Below, piece by piece: positions 8,644-15,380 of a stretch of 28,357 nt of DNA. The stretch comes from a virus. How positions within the stretch are numbered: position 1 is the first letter of the stretch; the number at the start of each line of letters is the position of its first letter. The translations under genes and the position numbers were made by a program. The stretch lies in IMG/VR virus record IMGVR_UViG_3300042520_000477, positions 1 through 28,357 of that record. One strand, 5' to 3'. A model generated the notes under the pieces. The model made no database searches, had not been told where the DNA came from, and worked only from the letters and a program-made list of their open reading frames with translations.

Positions 8644-9434
8644 CGGCTCGACACTCCTGCGTGCTCAGGTGATCCCCAGGCCTCCGGTGGTCGCCGCCCG
8701 CCGCTGTTCCAGTAGTGATTCGGGTACTGGTGGATCGCCTTGAGACTCTGGTTTGGCCAAGTGATCACAAGTTCTGCGTGACCGATGGCAACCTGAGGAC
8801 AGATGGCCAGGGTGTTGCCGCATTCACGCCACTTGCGCCAGAAGAAGATGTCCGGATCGCATCTTGGCGTGACGTCTTTGTCGCTCTCGTTGTCGTTGCT
8901 GAGGTCCCGCCAGTCGCCGTCGCTCGTTGGGACTCCAAGGAACCACGGCTTCGGCATCCTGCGGAGAGCACTGCACCGGAGCAGGGTGAGGCCGAAGTGA
9001 GCGCTCTCGACTTCTTGGGCGGGCTGTTCCCACCACTCAGCAGGAAGCGTTACAGTGCCGTCGCCCTTGCCAGTCATGCCCTTGGGCGTGAACATCAACT
9101 TCTGGTCGTCTCGCTTGGTCTGGAGAGGCGCGATTGCGTCATACCCAGTGATCATCGCAGCAGAGACTAGACGGGCAATGCACTCTGGCTCAAAAACGGA
9201 ATCGTAATCCATTGTGCATATGAAGGTATTACCGGCCTCCTCGCTCGATTGCTGCGTGAGGATATTCGACATGACCTGATCCCAAAATGCGCCGGTCCCC
9301 TTTGTCAAAGGGATGCCGTATTGGGAAAAGGCCTGAATCGAACAGTAATAGTTGTCCATAAAGCCTAATCGCGGGACGCTGATGCATCCCGCGATCTTGA
9401 CTTCATGCTCTACATTGCCAACAAGTACGCGCAT
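8640..9434 (-). CDS. Glycosyltransferase-like protein (GT-A fold)
   Basis: I choose ATG 9434 (264 residues, MRVLVGNVEHEVKIAGCISV) because an AAGAGG ribosome site lies ten bases upstream; an in-frame TTG at 9443 is less likely. F-I-C-T-M-D-Y-D-S-V-F near residue 71 looks like the DxD metal and sugar-nucleotide site of GT-A glycosyltransferases. A later D-P-D-I-F-F-W (about 193) and G-H-A-E-L (about 218) fit the acceptor side and a third metal ligand. Such enzymes transfer a sugar from a nucleotide donor. Its place among head and connector genes suggests a virion protein as target, but the substrate is unknown. It could also be inactive. Confidence 0.75.
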   Translation of the reverse strand: MRVLVGNVEHEVKIAGCISVPRLGFMDNYYCSIQAFSQYGIPLTKGTGAFWDQVMSNILTQQSSEEAGNTFICTMDYDSVFEPECIARLVSAAMITGYDAIAPLQTKRDDQKLMFTPKGMTGKGDGTVTLPAEWWEQPAQEVESAHFGLTLLRCSALRRMPKPWFLGVPTSDGDWRDLSNDNESDKDVTPRCDPDIFFWRKWRECGNTLAICPQVAIGHAELVITWPNQSLKAIHQYPNHYWNSGGRRPPEAWGSPEHAGVSSR

Positions 9435-9461
9435 GTACCACAAGCCTCTTGGTGATAAGAC

Positions 9462-9512
9462 GACGGCTTGGGCATCCGTGCCCGACTAAAACCCTCCGTG
9501 GTCGAAGCCGTC
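9462..9512 (-). other. Three-way-junction RNA-like element before the glycosyltransferase gene
   Basis: In the 101-base gap between the capsid accessory gene and ATG 9434, an 8-base perfect inverted repeat (9462-9469 with 9505-9512) encloses a 5-base-pair hairpin with a 4-base loop (9470-9483) and a short CGAC/GTCG pairing (9483-9486 with 9501-9504). There is no run of T after it, so it is not a standard terminator. It may influence translation or processing of the downstream gene. Confidence 0.5.
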
Positions 9513-9535
9513 CTTGGCCTCGCCTGAGTTTGTTT

Positions 9536-9970
9536 TCAGCCGCTCACAAACGTGTTGACAGCAGCACCAGCAGCGTTGATCGGCATGTCTTCCTGCTTCG
9601 CAAGACGAGCGACCGTAGCGATGGTCGCAGGGTTACCCGGCGTCGTGACGACGGTCAGGTAACGCTTCTTGCCACGGCAGTCGATGTTGAACCGACACAC
9701 AGCACCGACGTTGCCGGTCGTCGCACCGGCGTTGCCGGTCGTCGACACGGTAAAACCGCTGAGGTCAGCCTGACCGCTGCCAGCCGTATCCGACTGCTGA
9801 ACCTTCAGGACGCTGGCGTAGGCCGACGTCGCAGCAGTGAAGGTGCTGTACACCACGTCCACCGACACGTAGTCGGCACCGTAAGTGTCGATCTCATGGC
9901 TGTGGGTCGCATTGGTAGCAACGCTCGCCGTGATCTTCGCGGAAGTCTTCGTACCTTCGATGTAGTTCAC
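9536..9970 (-). CDS. Putative capsid accessory (decoration-like) protein
   Basis: This 144-residue protein starts at GTG 9970, with GGAG nine bases upstream. It is rich in Ala, Thr, Ser and Val, with segments such as YVSVDVVYSTFTAATSAYA, L-K-V-Q-Q-S-D, and C-R-F-N-I-D-C-R-G-K-K-R-Y-L-T-V. The last segment resembles a conserved D-x-R-G-[KR]-[KR]-R-Y-L strand in small beta-sandwich proteins that follow major capsid genes. It lies 54 bases after the capsid gene. A decoration or minor head role is inferred from position and composition; the family name is not known to me. Confidence 0.65.
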   Translation of the reverse strand: MNYIEGTKTSAKITASVATNATHSHEIDTYGADYVSVDVVYSTFTAATSAYASVLKVQQSDTAGSGQADLSGFTVSTTGNAGATTGNVGAVCRFNIDCRGKKRYLTVVTTPGNPATIATVARLAKQEDMPINAAGAAVNTFVSG

Positions 9971-10024
9971 GTTCTATGTCTCCAGACAGGGTTTAGGAAG
10001 GAAGTTGGAAGTGTGTCCGTACTA

Positions 10025-11506
10025 TCACGACGCAGCGGTCTTGAGAGCAACGATCGGGCCAGCCTTGGTCGCGTCGCCGCAGTCGTTGGTGACGCAGTCG
10101 AAGCGAGTGGTGGCGACAATCAAGGTCTGGTCCAGTTCCGCGTAGCGGTCCGTCGAAGTCTTGAGCGTCAGGCCACGGCGGGTGCCGTAGATCGAACTCA
10201 TCGACAGGTCGCCGAAGAGGAACTTCACAACACCGGGATCGCTGCCGACGGCACTCGAAAGGGTGTGAACGAAGACCACTGGATATCCGAGCAGACGCAA
10301 CTCAGTCGGAGCGGCGAGGTTGGTCGCCGTGTTGCCGCCAGAGAGCCCCACGTTGTTGACGAGGCCGAGACGCTGCACGCTGGCCGCGAACACAGCCGGA
10401 TTCACGAACCACTTGGCATTACCACGGGCGTAAACCGGGAGTCGACCAGCGGTGGCGATCAGGTCGTCAACGTCGAGCGTGAGAGCCGAGACGTTGCCGC
10501 TGGCAGCCGTTACAAGGCTGCCGTTGTGGGTGCCGTCGTTGATCTTGGTTGCGGCACCAACAATACCACCGTGGTCCCCGCTGCCTGTCCCGACGAAGCC
10601 CACAGTATCTACGAGTTCCGCGACAGACCTTGCGATCTCGCCTGTGATGTAATCTGCAAGATTTAGTACAGAGTCTTCCAAAATCTCCGAAGACATCCTG
10701 TTACTAACTGCGACCTTTTTGCAGACGAGTTGCACCCGATCCCAAGCAGCGTCGGAATCAGTGATGCTACTATTTTCCCCAATAAAGTAAGCCTTGAGCC
10801 CGCCGGTTCGCCGGGGGATTACAAGGGTATCCGACTTCATCTGGATGTTACGGGCATTCGCAGGATATGCTCCGAACTGTTCAACAAGGACGATCACCTC
10901 ATTGAGAACTTCCTCTGCCGTGAAAATGCCGCCAGCCGAGTTAACACCCTCAGCCAGGGCACGGCTGTCGACGACGCCGTGGTCGGCACACCAACGAGCA
11001 GCGTTCTGGTCCTTGAGCAGCGTGGCCTTGTAGAACTGGCCAGCACGGTACGCACGCTCTTCAGCGTTGGGACCCTTGAAGTTCTTGAGACGACCGGCAC
11101 CTGGGAGATTGGAGTAAATCTGCACCGAACGACCCTCCTTGGACGTGTTTCGAACAACCGCCGACTCACCGGCGGGGGTGGACTTGTCGAGGACGGTCCG
11201 GAGTTCCAACTCCTTCGCAGCGACCCCCTCGTAGAACGTGATCTTTTCGCGGAGTTTCTCAGCACGCTCACAGAGGCAGCGCAACTTCTTCTCCTTCTCT
11301 TCGTCTTCGGCGAGGGCGCCCTCAGCGTCCTCGACGCCTTCCGGCTTGTAGCCGTTCTCCTCGACGTCCTCTTCCTCGTCGTCGGTCTTCGCGTGAGGCA
11401 TGTGCTCGCTGCGATCGTCGGCAGTCTCGTCCTGCATCGCGCCCATTTCGGCGAGGACAGCGGCCAGTTCGTCAAGGAGAGACTTGATCTTCGCCGAGGA
11501 TTCCAT
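10025..11506 (-). CDS. Major capsid protein, HK97 fold
   Basis: I start this at ATG 11506 (493 residues, MESSAKIKSLLDELAAVLAE), preceded by AGAAGGAA; the open frame to 11563 adds a basic, unlikely extension. The first 110 residues or so are acidic and coiled-coil-like, matching the scaffold (delta) domain that HK97-type phages remove with their prohead protease. The shell-forming part follows: G-G-I-F-T-A-E-E-V-x-N-E-V-I, then V-I-P-R-R-T-G-G-L-K-A-Y-F-I-G-E-N, then V-A-V-S-N-R-M-S-S-E-I-L-E-D, then a G-T-G-S-G-D-H-G-G-I loop. All are typical of this family. The presumed protease is in the fusion at 15380-12519. Confidence 0.95.
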   Translation of the reverse strand: MESSAKIKSLLDELAAVLAEMGAMQDETADDRSEHMPHAKTDDEEEDVEENGYKPEGVEDAEGALAEDEEKEKKLRCLCERAEKLREKITFYEGVAAKELELRTVLDKSTPAGESAVVRNTSKEGRSVQIYSNLPGAGRLKNFKGPNAEERAYRAGQFYKATLLKDQNAARWCADHGVVDSRALAEGVNSAGGIFTAEEVLNEVIVLVEQFGAYPANARNIQMKSDTLVIPRRTGGLKAYFIGENSSITDSDAAWDRVQLVCKKVAVSNRMSSEILEDSVLNLADYITGEIARSVAELVDTVGFVGTGSGDHGGIVGAATKINDGTHNGSLVTAASGNVSALTLDVDDLIATAGRLPVYARGNAKWFVNPAVFAASVQRLGLVNNVGLSGGNTATNLAAPTELRLLGYPVVFVHTLSSAVGSDPGVVKFLFGDLSMSSIYGTRRGLTLKTSTDRYAELDQTLIVATTRFDCVTNDCGDATKAGPIVALKTAAS

Positions 11507-11605
11507 GGTGATGCGTTTCCTTCTTCTCGTAGAGTGAGTTGCCTTGCCGCGTGTAAACGACAAGGTTCAAAATACGGGACGAAAGAACATCACCCGAAGA
11601 GAGTC

Positions 11606-11626
11606 AAAGTTGTGTCACACAACTTT
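11606..11626. repeat. 21-base palindrome spanning the stop of the zinc-finger gene
   Basis: AAAGTTGTG and CACAACTTT (9 bases each, perfect) flank a 3-base loop that is the TGA stop of the Cys4 gene on the minus strand. On the plus strand it is followed by T-rich sequence. It lies about 100 bases upstream of the capsid start, so it could be a weak terminator, an RNA end that protects the capsid message, or an operator. Confidence 0.6.
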
Positions 11627-11797
11627 TTCTTGCGTGGCTTTGCGCCACGAACGGTCGGCGGCAACGACAGAGCGTGCTTGAGCGCCGCATGAACTGCATC
11701 GGAGGTATCGAACTTGGTACTCGCCGCACGGCTTGCTGGTGCGAGTCGTCATCCGTCCACGACTGCACGCCCGACACTTATCGCCGCTTTGGGTCAT
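11615..11797 (-). CDS. Small Cys4 zinc-finger protein, Ogr/Delta-like
   Basis: This 60-residue protein has C-R-A-C near residue 8, then R-M-T-T-R-T-S-K, then Y-Q-V-R-Y-L-R-C-S-S-C-G-A-Q and a basic tail. The two Cys-x-x-Cys pairs and the R-T-S / Y-L-x-C-x-x-C-G layout resemble Ogr/Delta-type zinc fingers, which in P2-like phages activate late promoters. It overlaps the upstream gene by four bases (ATGA) and sits directly before the major capsid gene. A regulatory role is possible but not shown. It could instead be a small structural zinc protein. Confidence 0.7.
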   Translation of the reverse strand: MTQSGDKCRACSRGRMTTRTSKPCGEYQVRYLRCSSCGAQARSVVAADRSWRKATQEKVV

Positions 11798-12522
11798 GAC
11801 TTCTTCTTCTGGAGTTTCTCGGCAGTGACCGCAACGACGGTCCCAACAATGCCTGGGACTAGCGGGATGGCCACGGTGGCAATGACATCGCCTGCTGCGT
11901 TTGCCGTGACCTTGAATCCCTTCTTGACCAGGGACGATAGATAAGACGGTGATCGCGACTTGACCAAGACGCTGACGTCCTTGGGTGAGTTTTCCTGGGC
12001 GATCTTCTTGACCTGGGATATCTCAGACGACGTCAGAGTGCCAGACTTCCTGGCTGGGGTGACAATGAAATGCTTCTCCCCCATAGCCACGTCGAAGAGT
12101 TTCTTGCCTGTCTTGTCTTTGACAGTGAGCGAGAGTTTCCCGCTGGATACTTTAGCAACTGAGCCCGTCGATCCGCCGAGCCTTTTTACGAGACTAGCGA
12201 CTTGCTTCTCGCTGGAGCCGATCTTCTCGATCTGCTTCATGACGCGAGTGGGCTGCATGCTGTTGTCATAGAGCCCCTTCACGGCGCCTGTTGCGGCACC
12301 AATGGCTGCGCCCTTGGCGATGAACTGAGGGACTGGGCCGGTCACCCCCAGAGTGATCGCAGCGCCCTTAATAGCCCCACTGACGGCTCCCTCTGCCGCA
12401 TCGGCCAACTTCCCAGAGGCACACGTATTGCCCTTCTGAAATCCGCCTGAGCCGTTCCCGCAGTTACGGGACTGCGAGAACGCCATCAGGCTCGCGATCC
12501 GGCACTCGGCGCTGCTGGTCAT
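11794..12522 (-). CDS. Glycine-rich cargo-type protein with Cys motif
   Basis: This 242-residue protein starts MTSSAECRIASLMAFSQSRN and has one two-cysteine motif at residues 19-34 (form B, R-N-C-G-N-G-S-G-G-F...G-N-T-C). Residues 40-85 are a Gly/Ala-rich stretch with small residues at regular spacing (GAAIGAATGAVKGLY), like a glycine zipper that could enter membranes. Residues 95-180 form a domain related to residues 503-590 of the portal fusion: both read x-x-[IL]-G-[ST]-[ST]-E-[KR]-x-V...L-G-G, then G-K-[LV], then D-x-[ST]-G-x-[EK]-L. A hydrophobic segment lies at 211-235. It overlaps the neighbour genes by four bases each. The function is unknown; it belongs with the head cargo set by motif and shared domain. 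Confidence 0.75.
   Translation of the reverse strand: MTSSAECRIASLMAFSQSRNCGNGSGGFQKGNTCASGKLADAAEGAVSGAIKGAAITLGVTGPVPQFIAKGAAIGAATGAVKGLYDNSMQPTRVMKQIEKIGSSEKQVASLVKRLGGSTGSVAKVSSGKLSLTVKDKTGKKLFDVAMGEKHFIVTPARKSGTLTSSEISQVKKIAQENSPKDVSVLVKSRSPSYLSSLVKKGFKVTANAAGDVIATVAIPLVPGIVGTVVAVTAEKLQKKKS
12421..12468 (-). repeat. Cys motif S1 (form B)
   Basis: Residues 19-34 of the 242-residue protein, RNCGNGSGGFQKGNTC, close to the N-terminus and nearly the same as motif P1. Confidence 0.85.
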
Positions 12523-15380
12523 GCCCTGCGTGCCTTGAGGAACTCGATCGTGTCGCGAGCCACTTGGCGAGGATCGTGCGACCGCTTGCCCTTCTTTCGC
12601 TTGATCTCGTCGCCCATCTTCTTGAACGCTTCAGCCGACTTGCCACCGCTGAACGGATACTTCTCGGTCTTGCTCCCGTCTGGGTGGAGGCCCTGGACGT
12701 ATCCCTCGTCTGTGCCGACTTGCTTGGGAGTCCACGGGAAGGTGTCGCCCTTGCTCCACGTCTGCACGCCGCCGCCTTCGTCGGCCATGCCTTCGGCCTT
12801 ACCGCCCTTGCTCATCTGCTCTTCGCGAGCCTTGTCGAGGAAGTCCTGAGCCTTGGCGGTCTTCGTCGGGCTCTTGTTGTCCTTGGTCTTGTCCCACTCC
12901 ATGTACTTGCTGTCTTTGGGTCCTGCCGACGTGCCAGACGTCTCTTCGCCAGTCTTCTTGCCAGACGACTTCTCCTTCCCGCTCGCTGCTGCCTTGCCGC
13001 CGCCGCCAGCGCTTGAGCATGAGTTGTCGATGCCCTCGCCCTCGCCTCTGGGGCAGAAGGCTCGCTTGGACTTCTTTGCCGACAGCGGCTTGACGTAGTT
13101 GACGACGCCAGAAGGCGCTTTTCTTCCTGCAATCGGAGTCGACCGAACGAACCCAAGAGAAGACAGCAACTTCTGCGAGGCAGTGTCGCTGTAGTTTGTC
13201 GAGGTTGTCACAGCCGACGCCCCAGCCGCAGTGGCCATCTTCTCTGCCTTGGCGACGCCAGACTTGCTGGCCTTTGGAACAGTGATCCTTCCTGCGTCGT
13301 CGACGAGCGTGTCACCGCTGAGATAGTGGATCGTCGTGCCGCTGGCTTCCTTAATCAACTTGTCGGAAGTGACCGTGTAGTTGTCGTTGCCGTTCCTAAC
13401 AAAGAATCCCTTGAAGCCTGGAGTCTCCATGAACTCCGAGTCTTCGCCAGCCTCTCTGACGACTGCGTTGAACTTCTCGTCAGAGATTCCGGCCTTCTTT
13501 GCGGACTTTGATGCCTTCATCATCCCGGCGAGTTTCTGCTCGTCCTTGCTCCCGCCGCTCGATGGAACCTTCAGCGGGCCAGACTCGTCGCTGCCACTAA
13601 AGTAGTGAGCCGCAGCACCGGCCACTCCACCAACGACTGCGCCAGCCAGGGCGCCAGGGAGACCGGCGAGGAGCCCAAGGGCAGCACCGGCGACCGCACC
13701 AGTTGCAGCAGACCCGGCAGTGGTCGAAGGCGAGTTATCGTACGCGTCTTTCGCGTCCTGGGCCTTCTTCCAGTCGATGCCCTTCTTCATTCCGATGGTG
13801 TTCTTCGGTGCGTCGCTGCCGCCGCTCTCGCCGTCCTTGCCGCAAGAGTTATCAATGCCGCCGCCGCTGCCCGTCTTACAGAACGCCCGCGACTCTAGAA
13901 ACTCGCGAGTCTTAGCCAACTCTTCGGCAGCCTTGGCCTTGGTCGCATTGCGAGACTCAGTGCGGCTCGACTTCTCGGCGACGAACTGCTGGTAACTCCG
14001 CTTCGCGACTGCGACAGTGGCGTCGCCGTAGGCTGGGTATGTGACGGGGCCACAATCCAGAAGAGACTTGATCTTCGTGACCAGCCGCATGGAGCGACCG
14101 TTCTCGTAGGTCCACTTCTCGCCGCCGTCGGCGACGACGAAACTGAAACTCGATCCCTTGAGGTCTCCGCGAGCGATGCTCTCGGCAATGTCAGATCGTG
14201 ACTCAGGGAGCGAGCACTCGTATCGCAGGCCCTTCTCGTCGACGTACATCTTCATGGTGGTGGGGAACCTGCCCAGGAGATGATTTGGGTCGTGGTTGAA
14301 CAGGCAGCGAGTCTCTAGCGGCCTGCCTTCGCTGTCGGTTCGTGACTCGACGAGGTCAAACGCTGCTGGATCAATCCGCTCAACAAAGTCCCCCATGAGC
14401 AGCGAGTCCTTGCCGAATCGGGCCGCATAGCCCACAACGTACGTCTGAGGCTTTCCGGTCGCTGGATCAGCACGCCGCTCGACCTTCAGGAGGTCTGGGT
14501 CTTGAGCATCTGCGTGGCTGAAGTTTCCAAGAAAGCGTCGCTCTACGTTTGGCTGCACTGGGGCACTCCTTTGCTCGTCAGGTTTGGGTTCGAAATACCG
14601 TTCGACAACTTGCCGCAACTCTTCGGCGACGGGCTGCCGCTCTGGGTCTTCCTCGATCCTCTTCAGGCACTCCTCCTTTGGAGTGTCGATGTGGATGTAC
14701 TCGACTGGGATGTCTGACAACTGGCCCTTCATGTCATCGCCGACGTTGGTGGAGATGATCCACGTCTTGTCGACCTTGGGTGACCTGAGTGCCTTCTCGA
14801 TGATAAGGGTTCTAATGTCCGTACAATAAGAGATCAGGTTGCTGTTTTTCTGGTGCGGAGGCAGTCCGGACAGTGCCGACATGACCTTGTCGAAGTCGAA
14901 CACGACGTCGTTGTCGCCCTTGTTCTGCATCACATAGGACGTCTTGCCGCTCGCTGGCGGTCCATGCACGACGAAGACATTCGGCTTGATGCCCTGAGTC
15001 GACCCGAATGGACGCAGGGCTCTGCCTTCTTTCTCGTCGGCAGCATTCATCTGCTCGACGACCTTCTTTGCGTAAGAGTAGCCAGACGGGCCACCCCAGA
15101 GTTTGTTGGCTATCAGACCGTTTGATGGATACCCCTTGTCGCCACGGTTGAATCCTTCTGCCTTCTCGTCTGACTGATGACGGTCGAAGAATGCCTTCAT
15201 GCGTCTGATGGTCGACGGAGACAACTGCACCCCGTTGGCCAAGTCTCTCGCCCTGGCAATGCCCACGGCAGTGCCGCCTCTGCCGTGCTCTCTGCGGAGT
15301 TTCAGTCCGTACTCAGCCTCACGCTTGACTCCCGATGGAGGCTTGAAGTCAATGTGGCTGTACTTTTCAGGAATCGACAT
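12519..15380 (-). CDS. Kinase - HK97-type prohead protease - cargo fusion
   Basis: I start at ATG 15380 (953 residues, MSIPEKYSHIDFKPPSGVKR), with GAGGAG about ten bases upstream and a 14-base overlap with the preceding gene; the open frame to 15602 adds a low-complexity shadow. Residues 15-110 hold a domain seen beside phage head genes (R-R-E-H-G-R-G-G-T-A-V-G, then S-P-S-T-I-R-R-M-K-A-F-F-D-R-H, then L-W-G-G). Residues 130-265 are a P-loop kinase and 312-466 a prohead protease. Two Cys motifs (498-513, 773-788) separate two further units, one with a glycine zipper (556-592) and a GNAT-like tail (about 703-768), the other a basic unit of unknown role. Protease fused to kinase and cargo is unusual; family proteases are often about 200 residues. 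Confidence 0.85.
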   Translation of the reverse strand: MSIPEKYSHIDFKPPSGVKREAEYGLKLRREHGRGGTAVGIARARDLANGVQLSPSTIRRMKAFFDRHQSDEKAEGFNRGDKGYPSNGLIANKLWGGPSGYSYAKKVVEQMNAADEKEGRALRPFGSTQGIKPNVFVVHGPPASGKTSYVMQNKGDNDVVFDFDKVMSALSGLPPHQKNSNLISYCTDIRTLIIEKALRSPKVDKTWIISTNVGDDMKGQLSDIPVEYIHIDTPKEECLKRIEEDPERQPVAEELRQVVERYFEPKPDEQRSAPVQPNVERRFLGNFSHADAQDPDLLKVERRADPATGKPQTYVVGYAARFGKDSLLMGDFVERIDPAAFDLVESRTDSEGRPLETRCLFNHDPNHLLGRFPTTMKMYVDEKGLRYECSLPESRSDIAESIARGDLKGSSFSFVVADGGEKWTYENGRSMRLVTKIKSLLDCGPVTYPAYGDATVAVAKRSYQQFVAEKSSRTESRNATKAKAAEELAKTREFLESRAFCKTGSGGGIDNSCGKDGESGGSDAPKNTIGMKKGIDWKKAQDAKDAYDNSPSTTAGSAATGAVAGAALGLLAGLPGALAGAVVGGVAGAAAHYFSGSDESGPLKVPSSGGSKDEQKLAGMMKASKSAKKAGISDEKFNAVVREAGEDSEFMETPGFKGFFVRNGNDNYTVTSDKLIKEASGTTIHYLSGDTLVDDAGRITVPKASKSGVAKAEKMATAAGASAVTTSTNYSDTASQKLLSSLGFVRSTPIAGRKAPSGVVNYVKPLSAKKSKRAFCPRGEGEGIDNSCSSAGGGGKAAASGKEKSSGKKTGEETSGTSAGPKDSKYMEWDKTKDNKSPTKTAKAQDFLDKAREEQMSKGGKAEGMADEGGGVQTWSKGDTFPWTPKQVGTDEGYVQGLHPDGSKTEKYPFSGGKSAEAFKKMGDEIKRKKGKRSHDPRQVARDTIEFLKARRA
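13017..13064 (-). repeat. Cys motif K2 (form A)
   Basis: Protease fusion residues 773-788, RAFCPRGEGEGIDNSC, between the GNAT-like tail unit and the last basic unit. Confidence 0.85.
13599..13715 (-). other. Glycine-zipper segment in the protease fusion
   Basis: Residues 556-594 are almost only Gly, Ala, Val and Leu with Gly at regular small steps (ATGAVAGAALGLLAGLPGAL, then more of the same). Such segments pack as membrane helices or pores. It lies just after the first Cys motif that follows the protease. Confidence 0.7.
13842..13889 (-). repeat. Cys motif K1 (form A)
   Basis: Protease fusion residues 498-513, RAFCKTGSGGGIDNSC, preceded by F-L-E-S. It separates the protease part from the glycine-zipper unit. 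Confidence 0.9.
13983..14447 (-). other. HK97-family prohead protease domain
   Basis: Residues 312-466 of the 953-residue fusion read Y-V-V-G-Y-A-A-R-F, then E-R-I-D-P-A-A-F, then L-F-N-H-D-P-N-H-L-L-G-R, then I-A-R-G-D-L-K-G-S-S-F-S-F. This is the standard order of the herpesvirus-type serine protease fold used in phage heads. His363 in F-N-H-D and a Ser near 410 are the likely catalytic pair. It should trim the capsid scaffold domain and may cut the cargo proteins. Confidence 0.92.
14586..14993 (-). other. P-loop kinase domain (zeta-toxin / polynucleotide-kinase-like)
   Basis: Residues 130-265 of the fusion carry Walker A G-P-P-A-S-G-K-T-S (140-148), a V-V-F-D-F-D-K-V segment, T-W-I-I-S-T-N-V and Y-I-H-I-D-T-P-K-E-E-C-L-K-R-I. 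This layout fits small-molecule or nucleic-acid kinases of the zeta-toxin and T4 Pnk groups. The substrate is unknown. It lies directly N-terminal to the protease. Confidence 0.8.

Noticed and set aside
9462-9512. The three-way junction as a tRNA
   Set aside because: The arms are too short and there is no TPsiC-like arm, CCA end or anticodon loop of the right size.
9449-10666. 405-residue open frame on the plus strand
   Set aside because: It lies opposite the capsid and capsid accessory genes. Its translation is Arg/Val/Ser-rich without domains, and it is the GC-driven shadow of the minus-strand genes.
11507-11563. Longer capsid start at 11563
   Set aside because: The added 19 residues are Arg/Thr/Ser-rich and unlike capsid N-termini, while ATG 11506 has a good ribosome site.
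10730-11692. 320-residue open frame on the plus strand
   Set aside because: It lies opposite the N-terminal part of the capsid gene and the Cys4 gene. The long Leu/Val-rich run mirrors the acidic scaffold domain.
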